From the NCBI GenBank assembly GCA_000310025.1, contig FN649727.1, forward strand, positions 1,498,029 through 1,562,028: a stretch of 64,000 bases of DNA, written 5' to 3'. The notes below the pieces were generated by a model. It ran no database searches. It saw only the letters and a program-made list of their open reading frames with translations, and was not told the origin of the DNA. The translations under genes and the position numbers were made by a program. Source of the stretch: Ectocarpus siliculosus. Taxonomy: Eukaryota; Sar; Phaeophyceae; Ectocarpales; Ectocarpaceae. This document shows, piece by piece, positions 12,821 to 24,000 of the stretch. Each line of letters starts with the position of its first letter. The stretch's first letter is position 1.

Positions 12821-13240
12821 TTGTGTGTTCGTGTGATCGTTTGTGATGGCAGAAAAAGGGGAGGAATGAAATTACGGCTACTAGAGTGTGTGTGTGGTGT
12901 CGGTCCCTTTGTTGTTGGAGCCTGGCGGTAACCTGGCGGCGACGGAAGTAGATTGTGTGTGTGCGATCGTGGTGGTTTGTGATGGCAGATATATGGCATG
13001 ACTGAATAATGGCTACGAGACAGTGTTATTGTCGGTCTCTTTGTTGCAGCGTCTACTGTTATGTCGGTGGAACCTGGCGGCGACGAAAGTACATTGGATG
13101 TTTGTGTCATCGTTGTGATTGTGATGGCAGATGTACGGAATGAAATAAGAAATGACTATACTATAAGAGTGCGCTTGTGTTTTTGTGTGTCTCGTTGTTG
13201 GAGCGTCTACCGTGATGTCGGTGAAAACGCCTCCGCAACC
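12799..13240 (+). repeat. Degenerate tandem repeat, unit about 131-141 bp
   Basis: The phrase AACCTGGCGGCGACGGAAGT recurs at about 12799, 12931 and 13071. Each is followed by a TGTGT-rich stretch, then GTGATGGCAGA and TTGTTG. A fourth partial unit at about 13193 keeps GAGCGTCTACCGTGATGTCGGTG. The first copy overlaps the last codons and stop of the ANCHR-like gene. From 13241 to 13878 I see no gene. Confidence 0.75.
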
Positions 13241-13878
13241 GATTGCTTGCGTCGTACTTTGTCTTTGCCTCTCATAGTGGCAAGATTCGAACGCATCTGT
13301 ACGTTGTGGCACAACACGGACAAGAAACTGAATCTTTCGTCAAGTGAAATTGCCGTCCCAGACATGCATACCGTCAACCACGGAACGAATCTCGGCCCTG
13401 TTGGTGTGGGCGAACACGGATCAAATCGTACATAAGACCAAGAGGCATAGCTTGGGTTGAATGCAGCTGCTCACTATGCCATCCAATGTGGGACGACAAT
13501 CCCGGAATTGTATCAGAAAACGCGTAACAAAGAAAACCGTATGTCCAAAGCTTCACGACGTGCGCTCTACTATAGCCAAAATACACAGTCATCTGCCACA
13601 GTCGCCCGCACGCGGCAAACTTAAAAAAACATATCCTCTCAACAATTGTTTTGACAACCAAAACGGAATGTGCTGTCCTCCAAACACAACAACGAGCGGT
13701 ACCCTGACTTCGCTTGCCCTCACTTGCAAAGGGAAAGCACAAAGTAACGTCATCCGCCAGGCCACACCACTACGGTCGACGAGGGAAAGAAAGAGATGGG
13801 TGAAAAAAAACCTCTCGCATTAAAAAAAACTAAGACAAGGACCGCAGGAGGAAAGGTGGGGCAATAAAACAAACAAAA

Positions 13879-15846
13879 CTATGAAAAACGCTCCCGTGTG
13901 ACCCTCCTCTTGTGTGACCCTGGCTGATACGTCAAGTATGGTATATACGCCGAAAGGCCTGTAAACCGGCGCCAGAATGGATCAGACGAACACACACAAA
14001 CAAACACACACACGCACCTCTGTCCAATTATACGTGGACTCACCCAGTGGAGTGTTCACACGACACGCTTCCATGAATTGTTCCGACACAGGCGCCAGTG
14101 CTACCCTGTTCGGATTATCTGCACTCCATTCGATGCTGCACGTGCTGAGATCCCATTCAACGCTACTGCTGTACATCATGGACTTCCCAACTGCCGTACT
14201 CACCCGCCTGTGCCTTCCCCCAATCCGGTCGAGACACACTCGCGAGAAGGTGGATACGTGCGGAACCAGCCGCGTATGAGGCAGTACTGTACCCCGCGGC
14301 TAGCTCCCTCTCAACTCAAGCAGCTTACACATTCACAATACAAGCAAGATAACTTACAGATTTTATTGCTGACAGCACTGAGAGCATGCCCGCAGGTGGC
14401 GGAATCTCTTCAACGCAGGGGGGGGGGGGGGGGGGGTCCAAAATTCAACCTACTTCGAAGTACAAAACAATGGCATCCCACATCTGTGAGAGGCATACAC
14501 TTCAGAACGCGGACGTCAAACTTGGGTGCAGTTCGGCCTCTCATGCGAAGAACGTGTACACCTCCTTCCCCTCGTGCCAAAGCTCGTACTGGTATCCTGT
14601 GTTGCAGAGTCAGAGCCGACATGGGGCGGCCAGGCACAGGCGAAATACTTATTTAGTTGCATCTTTTCGAGAACCCCTAGCCGCGGAGACTGCTACCGCC
14701 GTCTGAGAGACTACAGTATGAATACGAAGGCCTGCGGTATTCCCTTCGCGTTGGTCCTGCACCTGCAGCACATATTCTACTCCAGAGTCAAAAGTGCTAT
14801 ATACCATACACCTTGTGGCTTCGTTCGCCTTCACTAGCTGTGTTCATTGCTCGCCATGGACGAATCCACAACAAACAAGTGGCGTCGAAAGGATTCCTGG
14901 CACGTTACACACCACAAATAACTCGCCTGTCCAGTACGGCACGATCTTGATCTCCAACCGGCCGAAATCAGTCTTTGTAATCCAAGAGCCGCCCATTATT
15001 GGCCTCTGGATTTCATCTACCTTGACGATTGCGTTTTCGCTTATTTCAATCTGCAGTTTACACGTAACGCACCCGCAGCGACAAGAGGGTGCAAGTGAGA
15101 CGGCAAGTGGCACCGACACAGGGAGCGAGCGAGACGGTAAGTGTCGACCTCCTGAGCGAAGGACCTCACTCCTATTTCAAAAACGCGCACGAGCGAAAGC
15201 AAATCTCTCGGCATCGTGCCAAAGTATCGAAAGTAGCATCTACTGCACAGGACATATTTTTTCGGGAGTTCGGTTTCAATAGCTATCCATCTTTGCTTGC
15301 TACTTGCTAGTGCTCTCTTTGTTAGTCGTCAATGCGGGCTTGCATCGTTCTGCCGAAGCTGCTGCACTGGCGTCTTGTGTACAGAGCAGAGTAGTGGCCA
15401 AACGTGGTGAGCAAGGAGGGTGAAAAGCCAACGCAATCGTGCCGGCCAAAAGTTCCTGCTCTGTCTACAATAACAACGGTAACGTGTTCCTTTAGAGTAT
15501 TATGTTTCAATACACAGCACCGATAAGCCCTGTCCCCCTCGGGAATGCTTTGAGCGAACTCAACCGTTACGTTGCCGGCCGGCCTAACCGAACCTCTTCG
15601 CTATTCGCTACTGCTGACTGATCTCAAACATAATCCCTCCGACCCGGTCTACGACAGCTCGAGAAAGTGTAGTGTTTCGGCACACTCCTGTTTTGTATAC
15701 TGTATATTCAAATTTTGTCATGTGCCCGCGTTTTCAAGCAACAAACGTCGGCATTGCTTCACAACGGTTGCATTTCTTACTCTCTTTCCGTGGGGTTCGA
15801 ACTCTACAACCTTCAGGCACAGTGAGTCGATGTCCTCGGGCGCCAT
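13879..15846 (-). CDS. Unrecognised small multi-exon gene, splicing uncertain
   Basis: First exon 15846-15781 (MAPEDIDSLCLKVVEFEPHG) ends at a strong GTAAGA in phase 0. Exon 15050-14927 begins IEISENAIVKVDE and reads DFGRLEIKIVPYWTG. From there two routes keep frame. Route A uses a GC donor (GCGAGT) into 14596-14541, YQYELWHEGKEVYTFFA then stop, 81 residues. Route B extends to 14913 and continues through 14837-14812, 14165-14044 (WDLSTCSIEWSADNPNR) and 13958-13879 (LSAYIPYLTYQPGSHK) to a stop. A third option joins the YQYELW exon directly to the WDLSTC exon through a weak GTACAC donor. All these pieces look coding. Their exact combination, and whether they are alternative transcripts, cannot be settled here. 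I recognise no family. Confidence 0.5.
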
Positions 15847-16054
15847 CGTGCGCACATCCAATCATGTCTCCGGCACGCTCCACAAAGGCGCCGTGAACGA
15901 ACGAACTCCTGAATAGACTGCTTCGACCCGGTCTTGGGAGTACGACCCTTAGTTGATCAACCTGTTTCCCAGCCAAAAACATGTGTTTGTGTTTCTCCCT
16001 GAAACGAGGTGTATTCTACAGGCTTCCCTCAACAAGCAACCACGCCTGGCTCAC

Positions 16055-16189
16055 CGATCCCGTCCAACTATCGAAGACAAGCGCCACCACCATCTGTTCG
16101 GCGTTGTCATCTCCCTCGACATCTGACAACCGGAACGTCCAGAAAATCGAAACCTTGCTCCAGAACGATCGCTCCTTCAGCAGGTGAAT
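16055..16189 (-). CDS. Single internal exon of unknown minus-strand gene
   Basis: The exon starts after a pyrimidine-rich tract and GATCAG and ends at GTGAGC. It is 45 codons, phase 0 at both ends. It reads IHLLKERSFWSKVSIFWTF, then RLSDVEGDDNAEQMVVALVF and DSWTGS. The mix of alternating hydrophobic residues and an acidic loop looks like folded protein. It could belong with the exon at 17341-17544 upstream or with the exons at 15050 and below downstream, since all are phase 0. No family recognised. Confidence 0.45.
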
Positions 16190-17221
16190 CTGATCACGAC
16201 GGGCAGAAGAGCGAGTAGTTGGCAAAAACGCATTGGCGGGTCAGGAGCCGGGCGACAAAACTCCTCACGCAACAATTCCGAGTGTCCACTCGAACGCTCA
16301 CTACATGGTGCAAACGTGAGACAGATCGAGAAGTACTGCTGTGACGGCATCACGGCGGAAACGTCCTGCCTCGGAAGGCGTGTGTTTTCAGCAAAGCTTA
16401 TTGGTAGAAAGATGCTGTCAGGAAGCGAGCGCCTCTACGCCTGCACAATGCGCGCGGTTAATCTTGTTTTGTCGATCCTTCCTTGTTGTTACTGCATGTC
16501 TTCGGCTACAGAGGCACGGCCTAGTGTAGATGGAAACCAAAGCGACACGTGATAACTGATACCAACTTCACAACGAAACAACGAATGGCACACTGCTGTT
16601 CTCTGTAGAAGCGGAGTATTTTGGCTTCTTCTCAATAGTAGAAATAAAGAATTGAGCTTGCGACATGGGGAATCTATTCCGTTCGTGTCGAAGAGGGGGG
16701 GCAGAGAAGGCCATGGATACAACGGAGGCCACACACCCCACCACAACAGCAAAACCGACCTCACTTCTTTACTTGTACGCTCTGGACTCTCCCCAACTCG
16801 TTCACAACTCACAACAGACCCAAACCGGCGGACCGTTTTCGCGCTGTGGCGGCGTTTTCAGGAGCAAACAACCTTTCAGCAGCGATTCCAAAATTCACGT
16901 CCAAACAACAGCAGTAGTATATTCCGCGACAACTAATAGTTCATTACCACGCCCAGAGCCCAGAACAGCAAACACTACCTCTGAGGGGGTGTGCGTAGTG
17001 GTGTACAATCTTCGGGGTACGGCTGCAGGCATACGCGTGTGCGCCTGTGGGAACCACGAAGAAGGCTGTTATTGAATCTACTTTGAATCTACGGTTCGAC
17101 TACATACCAGCATACATACCTGGTTTACGTCTTGCAGGAACCACGTCGTACAACAGGGTATAATACAAACCATCCGACAACAACAAGCACAAAGCTGCAG
17201 CTGATGACCACAACACTCGCA

Positions 17222-17544
17222 TCAGCCAGAGTCTTCAATCGAATTGACGAACAGGAAGACGTGCTGCTGCTCCATGCGGCTCTGCTACAATACTGCTGCT
17301 GTATCATCCGATGCGCGAGCCGGGCATGCACCTATCGCACCTCGAGTTTGGCGTTCTTCCCCCCCGGAACGGCGAGGGATACCTCCTTTTGCAGCTCGGG
17401 CGTAGGCATCGGTGTATTCTTCCTGGCGAACGCTGTAGGGTTGCTGTACCTCTCAATCGACTCGTCAGCCCAAGTGGTCATTGGCTGAGCAGCAGCAGCA
17501 GGTGCTTCGCCGGAATCTCCAGCAACGGCAGTTGCGGAGCTCAT
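17222..17544 (-). CDS. Small unknown protein or first exon of a longer gene
   Basis: The exon 17544-17341 opens with ATG and a low-complexity Ala/Ser start. It then reads MTTWADESIERYSNPTAFAR and ELQKEVSLAVPGGKNAKLE, and ends in phase 0 at GTGCGA. A 59 bp intron would lead to 17281-17222, reading SRMEQQHVFLFVNSIEDSG and a stop, for an 87-residue protein. Alternatively the exon joins 16189-16055, also phase 0. If unspliced, it stops two codons later. The gene is head to head with the plus-strand gene at 18026. No domain recognised. Confidence 0.45.
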
Positions 17545-18025
17545 GTTCGCTGGCTTGAATGCTCTTTGGTCTTTCTTTTACTCTCTCCGCCTGCTTTACT
17601 ACACGCACAGGGACCTTGGGACAGCAGTATCTCTGTGAAGTAAGCGGGACGCAGGGAGCTACAGCGTAGAGCAGGTCTGTCAGCAGCGGGCAGGGCAGGG
17701 GGCTGGACCAAGGGGGCGCCGGCTGCCCCCGGGGGAGGGGGCGGCGGCAATCCGTCCCTCCCAGGGTGTCGGATATGATAATGAGGCGTTTTCGCGAGCC
17801 CGAGGACCCTCGGGTCTAGTTCGACGAACGATCGAAGGAGGAAGGAGGTGATCAAGCAAAGCAGAACAAGAGCCAGGACAGGACAGAGGACTTTACCGAG
17901 GGGAGGGAGGGGGTGAGGCAGCCAGCTTGAGAGACTTCTGGCCTGACCCCGCCCGGAGCGCCAGCCGTGTAGGCTACGAGGGGGGGAAAGGCTTTGAAAA
18001 ATCAAAAAAACACTTTCGTTACGGC
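17545..18025. promoter_or_regulatory. Probable divergent promoter region
   Basis: These 481 bp separate the start codons of two divergently oriented genes. They are GC-rich, with a G-rich, A-free run around 17700-17750 (GGGGGAGGGGGCGGCGGC). I find no specific factor site. Confidence 0.4.
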
Positions 18026-21000
18026 ATGTCTGGTGCCGAAGCAGAAGAGGCGGAAGCGCTCGCCGCGCGGGTTGCCTTTGACACCGATATTGAGGGTTCG
18101 CCTACTGCGCCCCGGGAAAACGGAGCCTCTACCTTCTCTACACCACAGCGACAGGGTGCCGAAGTTCGACAGGGCCTAGACGAGGTGAGCATGTGTGCCA
18201 ATGTAGCATCACGAGGACTTGTTTGTTTCTCTAGAAAAGCGCGCGTGGTCGCCATGAACTGGTTGTTTGGCCTTATACTAGCAGCTGTGACAGCTCTCAC
18301 ACCTGCTGTGACTAACTCTCTTCCACACACACTCTCCCTCTTTGCGCTTGAGTTTGTGTTCCTTCTCGGAAGGCAGAGCAGACCGTATGCCGACCATTGC
18401 ACACTGGTGCTTCGTGGGGAATTTGGCCCCCCTCGATAAGCACCACGCTGCCGCTGACTGCTGTCATGGCGTACAGAAATTGTCTTCTCTGCCTCTTTTT
18501 GGAAGGCAACAGCTTGGTTGTTTTCCTATATTTTTCTCGAAACTTGTTCCTGCGCGTGCGGAACATCACGAACACATGATGCCTGTGTGCAGAAGAGGTC
18601 ACATCACTGCACACCCGGGTAAGTGGTTCCTCTGGCCTCCTTCCCCTCTCTACCAGCGCCGCCAACCACAAGCCCTTGCATGTCCTGGGACACAAATACG
18701 TACACGCCATGCATGGTCTGCAGAACAAACCCTGAGATGCCTGTACAAAATGGATCTATCCAATGCATCTGTCCACATCGTATTTGTGCGACGGCGGCGG
18801 GAGAAAATGCCACAGGCGGAATGCAGAGGGTAGGCCCCTGTTGTATGTGGCCATCCCATCTAGACCGCCGCTCACATCAACGTAATTTTCGACTGTCTCT
18901 CTTTGTTTTAGGGGCTACGGTATCCGGGGTGACACAGCACAACGGTTCCGTCGATTTTTTTGGCGAGAGCTCTTGAACAAATTCACATTGGACGTCTCGC
19001 GCGACTACTCGCTGCATATTATAATAATTAAAAGGCAGCTGAAGAAAGCGCCGCACCAGGGTTAGAACGCGCGACCGGACACCCAAAGGCTTTGATTCTG
19101 TCCTAGTTTTGTCCGGTATGACGGGCCGGACAGCCGGATAGGATAGATACAGCAACAGCCACGTGCCCCCGGATATTTTCTCTCTCTCGTTACTTTTGCA
19201 TACCAGTGTGCATACTGATAAACTCTTGTATCTAGAGATCTATTTAGAGAGTACATGGCATGCGGTACATTTTCACGTGGAAAGGTCGCGTGTGGCAGCC
19301 TACATATGGGTGAAGTGGTGGAGTACGCTACTGACAACACACTGTCAGTTAAGCTCTGCCCCCCATCGGTCCCAGGTCTGGCTCCGCTCCTTTTTTCTCC
19401 CACCTGCTGTGTAGTTGATGAGGGCGTTTGCTTGGTCCGTTTCACAACGGTGGCTCTAGACACGGCTGTCAACGGTTGCGTTTCGGGTAGCCACCGCAAC
19501 GAACGTTTAGATGGCATACGTGCGCTACGACACACGGCGTTATGACAGCCTTGGGCTTTGTGATCTCAAGATAATGTTTTTCGGTTGCTTTATCTGTATG
19601 CCGGTCAGATTTCAGCATACGACACCGGTCGAACAACACACTTCTGTTGTGCCTCCACGGCCATGTTCAACGATGCGGTCGTCTCAATGGAACAAGCGCT
19701 ACTGCTGTTACTGTCCAAATCATACACAAATTGAAAATTACGTCAAACATTTCGGGGGCGAGAGTGCTTCCCGCATGGTCGAACAGCATGGAGACTGAGA
19801 GACCTGCATAGTATGGCGGATGGGCGGGGGTGGGGGGGGGGGGGTGTACTCGTAGTCGTGCATGCCGTAGTCGTTTGACCATTGACCTCGCATCCCTACA
19901 AAGCCGGGACGGAGCACGCCGGGTTCTCACCGGACCAGGCTCTCACATCACCAAGCGCGAAGCGCCGTGAGGTATTTGGCGAGTCGCATGAAGGGTGAGC
20001 TGCATCCTGCTAAGGGTGTTCGGCATCTTGTGCTTACTTCCTTGCGTACGGATGACAGCTACGTATGACTTAATTTATTTTCTGGTGCTTTCACTTCCAG
20101 AGACAGTTGTAAGCACTGTGTAACTGCCTCGAGGATGCTTGACCATTTTAACACAACGTGGTGCGATCATCCCCCGTTGCGCGGAGTGAGGTTTCTCGAC
20201 CCCGCACAACATGATCTTCTCGACCACCATTATGGTTACCGCCAAAAAAAAAAAAAACGAGGTAAAAAAAAAAAAAACGGTAACCTGGTTGCCGAGTTCA
20301 CGAAGTGAATTGGCTTGTTTTACAACGTCGTTGCCAAGCGACGAAAACCCAACCCCGATGGCAAACACCGGGGGTGGGGGGGGGGGGGGGGCCAAACAAA
20401 CATGTGAACGGACAAAACAGGGGTGGTCCAATGTATATTATGTCTGGGTTCCCAAAACTTCCCGAGGGGGAAAAATCCACAAAACCCTGAAACCCCGGAA
20501 ATATTCCTTAGGAGCCCAGCCGATGGCAATGTGTTATTTGTTGTCTTGTTTTTTTCTGTTCCAGCTCGTCCCGATGCCACTTCTAGTATATCTCTCAGGG
20601 TTTCCACGATTTTTTTCTGTTTTTGCTCGTCCCCGTGCCGCTCTAGCATATCGCTCAAGATAGACTGCCGACAAACACCACGAACGATTTGACCCTTGCG
20701 TGGGCCAGCCCGACAGTCGTTGATTCCGTCGGTGTTGCTCCCATCGGTTATGGCGTTTGTCATGTCGACGGTGAAGTAGCGGGCAGGTTCGTAGTTCCAT
20801 GCACACCCGGGTGTTCCCGCACCGGCCGCAATCGCCGTTATCGCATGAACGCCTGGACCGAACCTGTGCTAGATTCGAGTGTGTGCGTCGAGTTCAAGTG
20901 CGCAGGTTTCGTCAGAGGTCTAGCGGGAACAAACAGATACGGGCACGACAAACCCGACACAAGCACCTCTACAGAAAACAACAACACGTATACCGAAGGT

Positions 21001-24000
21001 GGCATAACATGTCACACCCCCTGAACCAATTTTCAAAGAGGCTCGATTGTTCAAAGCAGAAAGATCAACGAAAACGGCGGTTTGGAAGCCGACTCGTGGT
21101 GAGTTTTCCGATAACGTGTTGTTTCATTTATGCAACCTCTTCGTCGTGAAGTAATCGGGCTTTGAAAATTGGCCCAGGGGATGTCGTATCTTGTGTCACC
21201 TAAGGTTTTCTGGAGTGAAAAGTTCGGGAGGCCGTACATAAGGGTACACCCCAAATCCCGAAGCTCGAAGCACGTGGACCTTCGCTGGTGCCCTTGTCGT
21301 TGGGCGTGAGCGTCAACTTGTTTGTCGCTGTCGCTGGAAAAATGGTCAAGAATACCCACTTGCCTATGCATCAGCGCTGTCGGGCGGCTTTCTTACGGAG
21401 GCCATGCAATGCTCGCCCGGGCGCCGAAAGCGATGGGGTGCTACAGTATATACTGAACAAGGATATGTCGCGAAGGTTCAAGTTTGGCACGACGAACCAG
21501 CGAATGAATCAACCACAACGGCCCAGCCCTTCCAAGATGCTTCGAGCCCGCCATTTTTGCTGTCTGCGCAAGCACGCCGTTTCCAGCTAGCGTTTGAACC
21601 GAATGTTACTCGCTACGTGTTCTTATTTGTGTTGAGGAAGCTAGACTTGCTACCTGGTTGTTTTTACCTCACTTTCGAAAAGCGTATCCCCTTGAAGACC
21701 CTGTGCTTTCGTGGCTATACAAGCTTTGGAAGGCACAGGCGAAATGCGAGGCTTTGTCATACTCACCTCTGGCTGTGAACCCGAGTGCAGTAGCCACAAT
21801 CGGTCTTAGGTCGTGTGTGTGAGCCCGGCACGTCTAGCACTGGTACCGTAGCGTTGGTCAAGCGAGCTCCCAGCGCCCAATCTCCAGTACATGAAATTGG
21901 GGCACCCCGTGACTTCGTGGTTCGTCTAGAAGAGCGAGCGCTAGTTTCACCAAAAACGGCTTTGTTTCTGTGGATTTTTTTGATGATCACGATGCACAAT
22001 CTAGTAACTCAAATCACGTGTTTATTTTGATCGTTTGCCTCGCCCTGGCCGTGTGTGTGTCTGTGTGTGTTAATCGTGGTCGGAACCAGGATGACGTTCG
22101 AGAAGGCGAGACGCCTGAGGAGGCGCTGCAGCGTCGCATCGAGGAGGGAAATATTGGAAAGGGGAAGACGTTGCGGAGATGGAAGGACACGGAAGAGAAG
22201 GTGGGGAACAGGGTCGTGTGAATGATTGATGTTCCTTGCTGTTTTCCTTTGCTCTTTTCAAGTCTAACGTAGCACACGCACCCAAAGACACAGGAGAAAG
22301 AGTTTGGGTAGTCTACTCTAATCGTGTGCTATTTTCAAAGTCAAACGTTCTGATGAGCGGTTCTGCGGTTGCCGTTTGAATCTCATAAGGGCTGCGTACG
22401 TTCCGGATGCATCCCCCTTCACAACGCACTTCCTACATTAGTTTGTATTTTACGACTCATCATCAGCCGACGTTGTACAGTACGGCTGTACTCCGTTGGC
22501 TTGTGCAGCAATCATGACCCCAAGGTACATAATACGCGACAGAAGAGAGTTCGATTTGGCCTGGCTTATTTGTATCGTGGTCCTTTCCCAGATTAGTTTG
22601 GCTTTCCATCGTGCTGTCATGAACCGAGCGTGCCAGCGGTGAAACTCCCCATGTTAATCCATTTAGGTAAAGCGATGCCGTTTTTCTTTTTTGGGGGTGG
22701 GATTAGGTCTAGTGGAATTGTGGTCATCGTGTCTCTCTTCCCGTTGCCCCACCCATTACCCACGCCTCATGATTTTATTCTCTTTCTCTATCTCTATCTC
22801 CATCTCCATCTCTATCTCGCTCGCTCTCTCTCTCTCGATGCTTCTGTGTGCTTGTAAACAATACGTGTTCGGTTCGCTTCTACAGCAAAGGATGGTAGAA
22901 ACCGGCAGGCATCAGTCCAAGGTGCAGCGATACGGCCAGATCTACGAGGAGGTCCGGGCCCTCCGAAAAGAGACGAGGCACAGCGTGCGGGACCTCCGAG
23001 AACGGTATAAGGACAAGGGGGTCATCCAGAACAAGGACCAGTTCATCGTCAAGCTCATCGCACAGGTGTGTGCTTGTGGTTCGGTCTGGCCGTCAACCTA
23101 CTCTGAACAAAGACGGGCCCTTTGTGGAGGCTTCCTAGCTGCGGTCTGTTGTATCCCTGGCTGGCGCAATGGTTCATTGTTGTGGTTCTGCTATGTTGGC
23201 TCTCGTCGCTAAATAGTCGACTGCTATAGGTCTGTCGTTGGGGTGTTGGTTTTTTTTTCTCCCTGCCAGCTTTTCGACGAGCGGTTCTCGCCGCTGACTT
23301 GCTGGGGTTGATATGATGCTCCGTGTCGATACCCCCCGAGTGCCTTTAGAAGAGCTCGCCGGCCGATGACGTTGCGTCCTCAAGGAGGTATGGTGAGGCG
23401 TTTGGGTTTGTTTGTACATGTCAGCTGTTGGTGTGACGGGTCGAAAAGTGTCCAAGTGGCCACGGTCGATGCCGGGGGTATTGCCGCATTTGACAAGGCT
23501 TGTGTGTGGCCGTGCTGCTCTCTCCGTGCTGGGTGTTTTGCACCCCCGCACAGAGAACAACCAGCCGTTTCGGGGTACGGATCCGACCCGTCTACAGACC
23601 CTTGTCTCGACTACTCGCGGTTGGCATGAGGGTTAGACTTCACCGGCGGCGGACACGTGCATTCTCGTAGACAGGACTCTTAAGCAAGCCTGGAGATGCT
23701 GTTCACGCTGATTGTCTCGTATACGAGTTGAGCTATCCATATGGATTTCGCCGTTAACCGTCCACACTCGTTTCTTCGCGGTAAACAGGAGCGGAACGAA
23801 CAGGAGGGCAAGGTGGCTGCGATCAAGTCGCTGCAGCAATGGCGACTCACGGACGTGGAGCTACACAACTTTATCAATAGGCAAGTGTACAGATTCGTAC
23901 GACAAATCGAATGGTTTTGGCCCCAAGTGTCGGTCACTATTTATCTCTCCGGTTATGTCGCGTTGGACAATTGCTACCTAGAGCGTAGAGCGATAACAGA

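Noticed and set aside
14419-14437. Long G or C homopolymers (also near 19833, 20380, 28545, 45306, 48705, 53769, 58980 and 60041) considered as a regulatory or G-quadruplex system
   Set aside because: They are scattered and undirected. Several are simply the ends of repeat family D, and homopolymer lengths are prone to assembly error.
20230-20290. AT-rich block with two A runs flanked by GGTTACCG-type sequence, considered as a retroposed poly(A) tail
   Set aside because: No identifiable retrocopy lies upstream and no target-site duplication was found.
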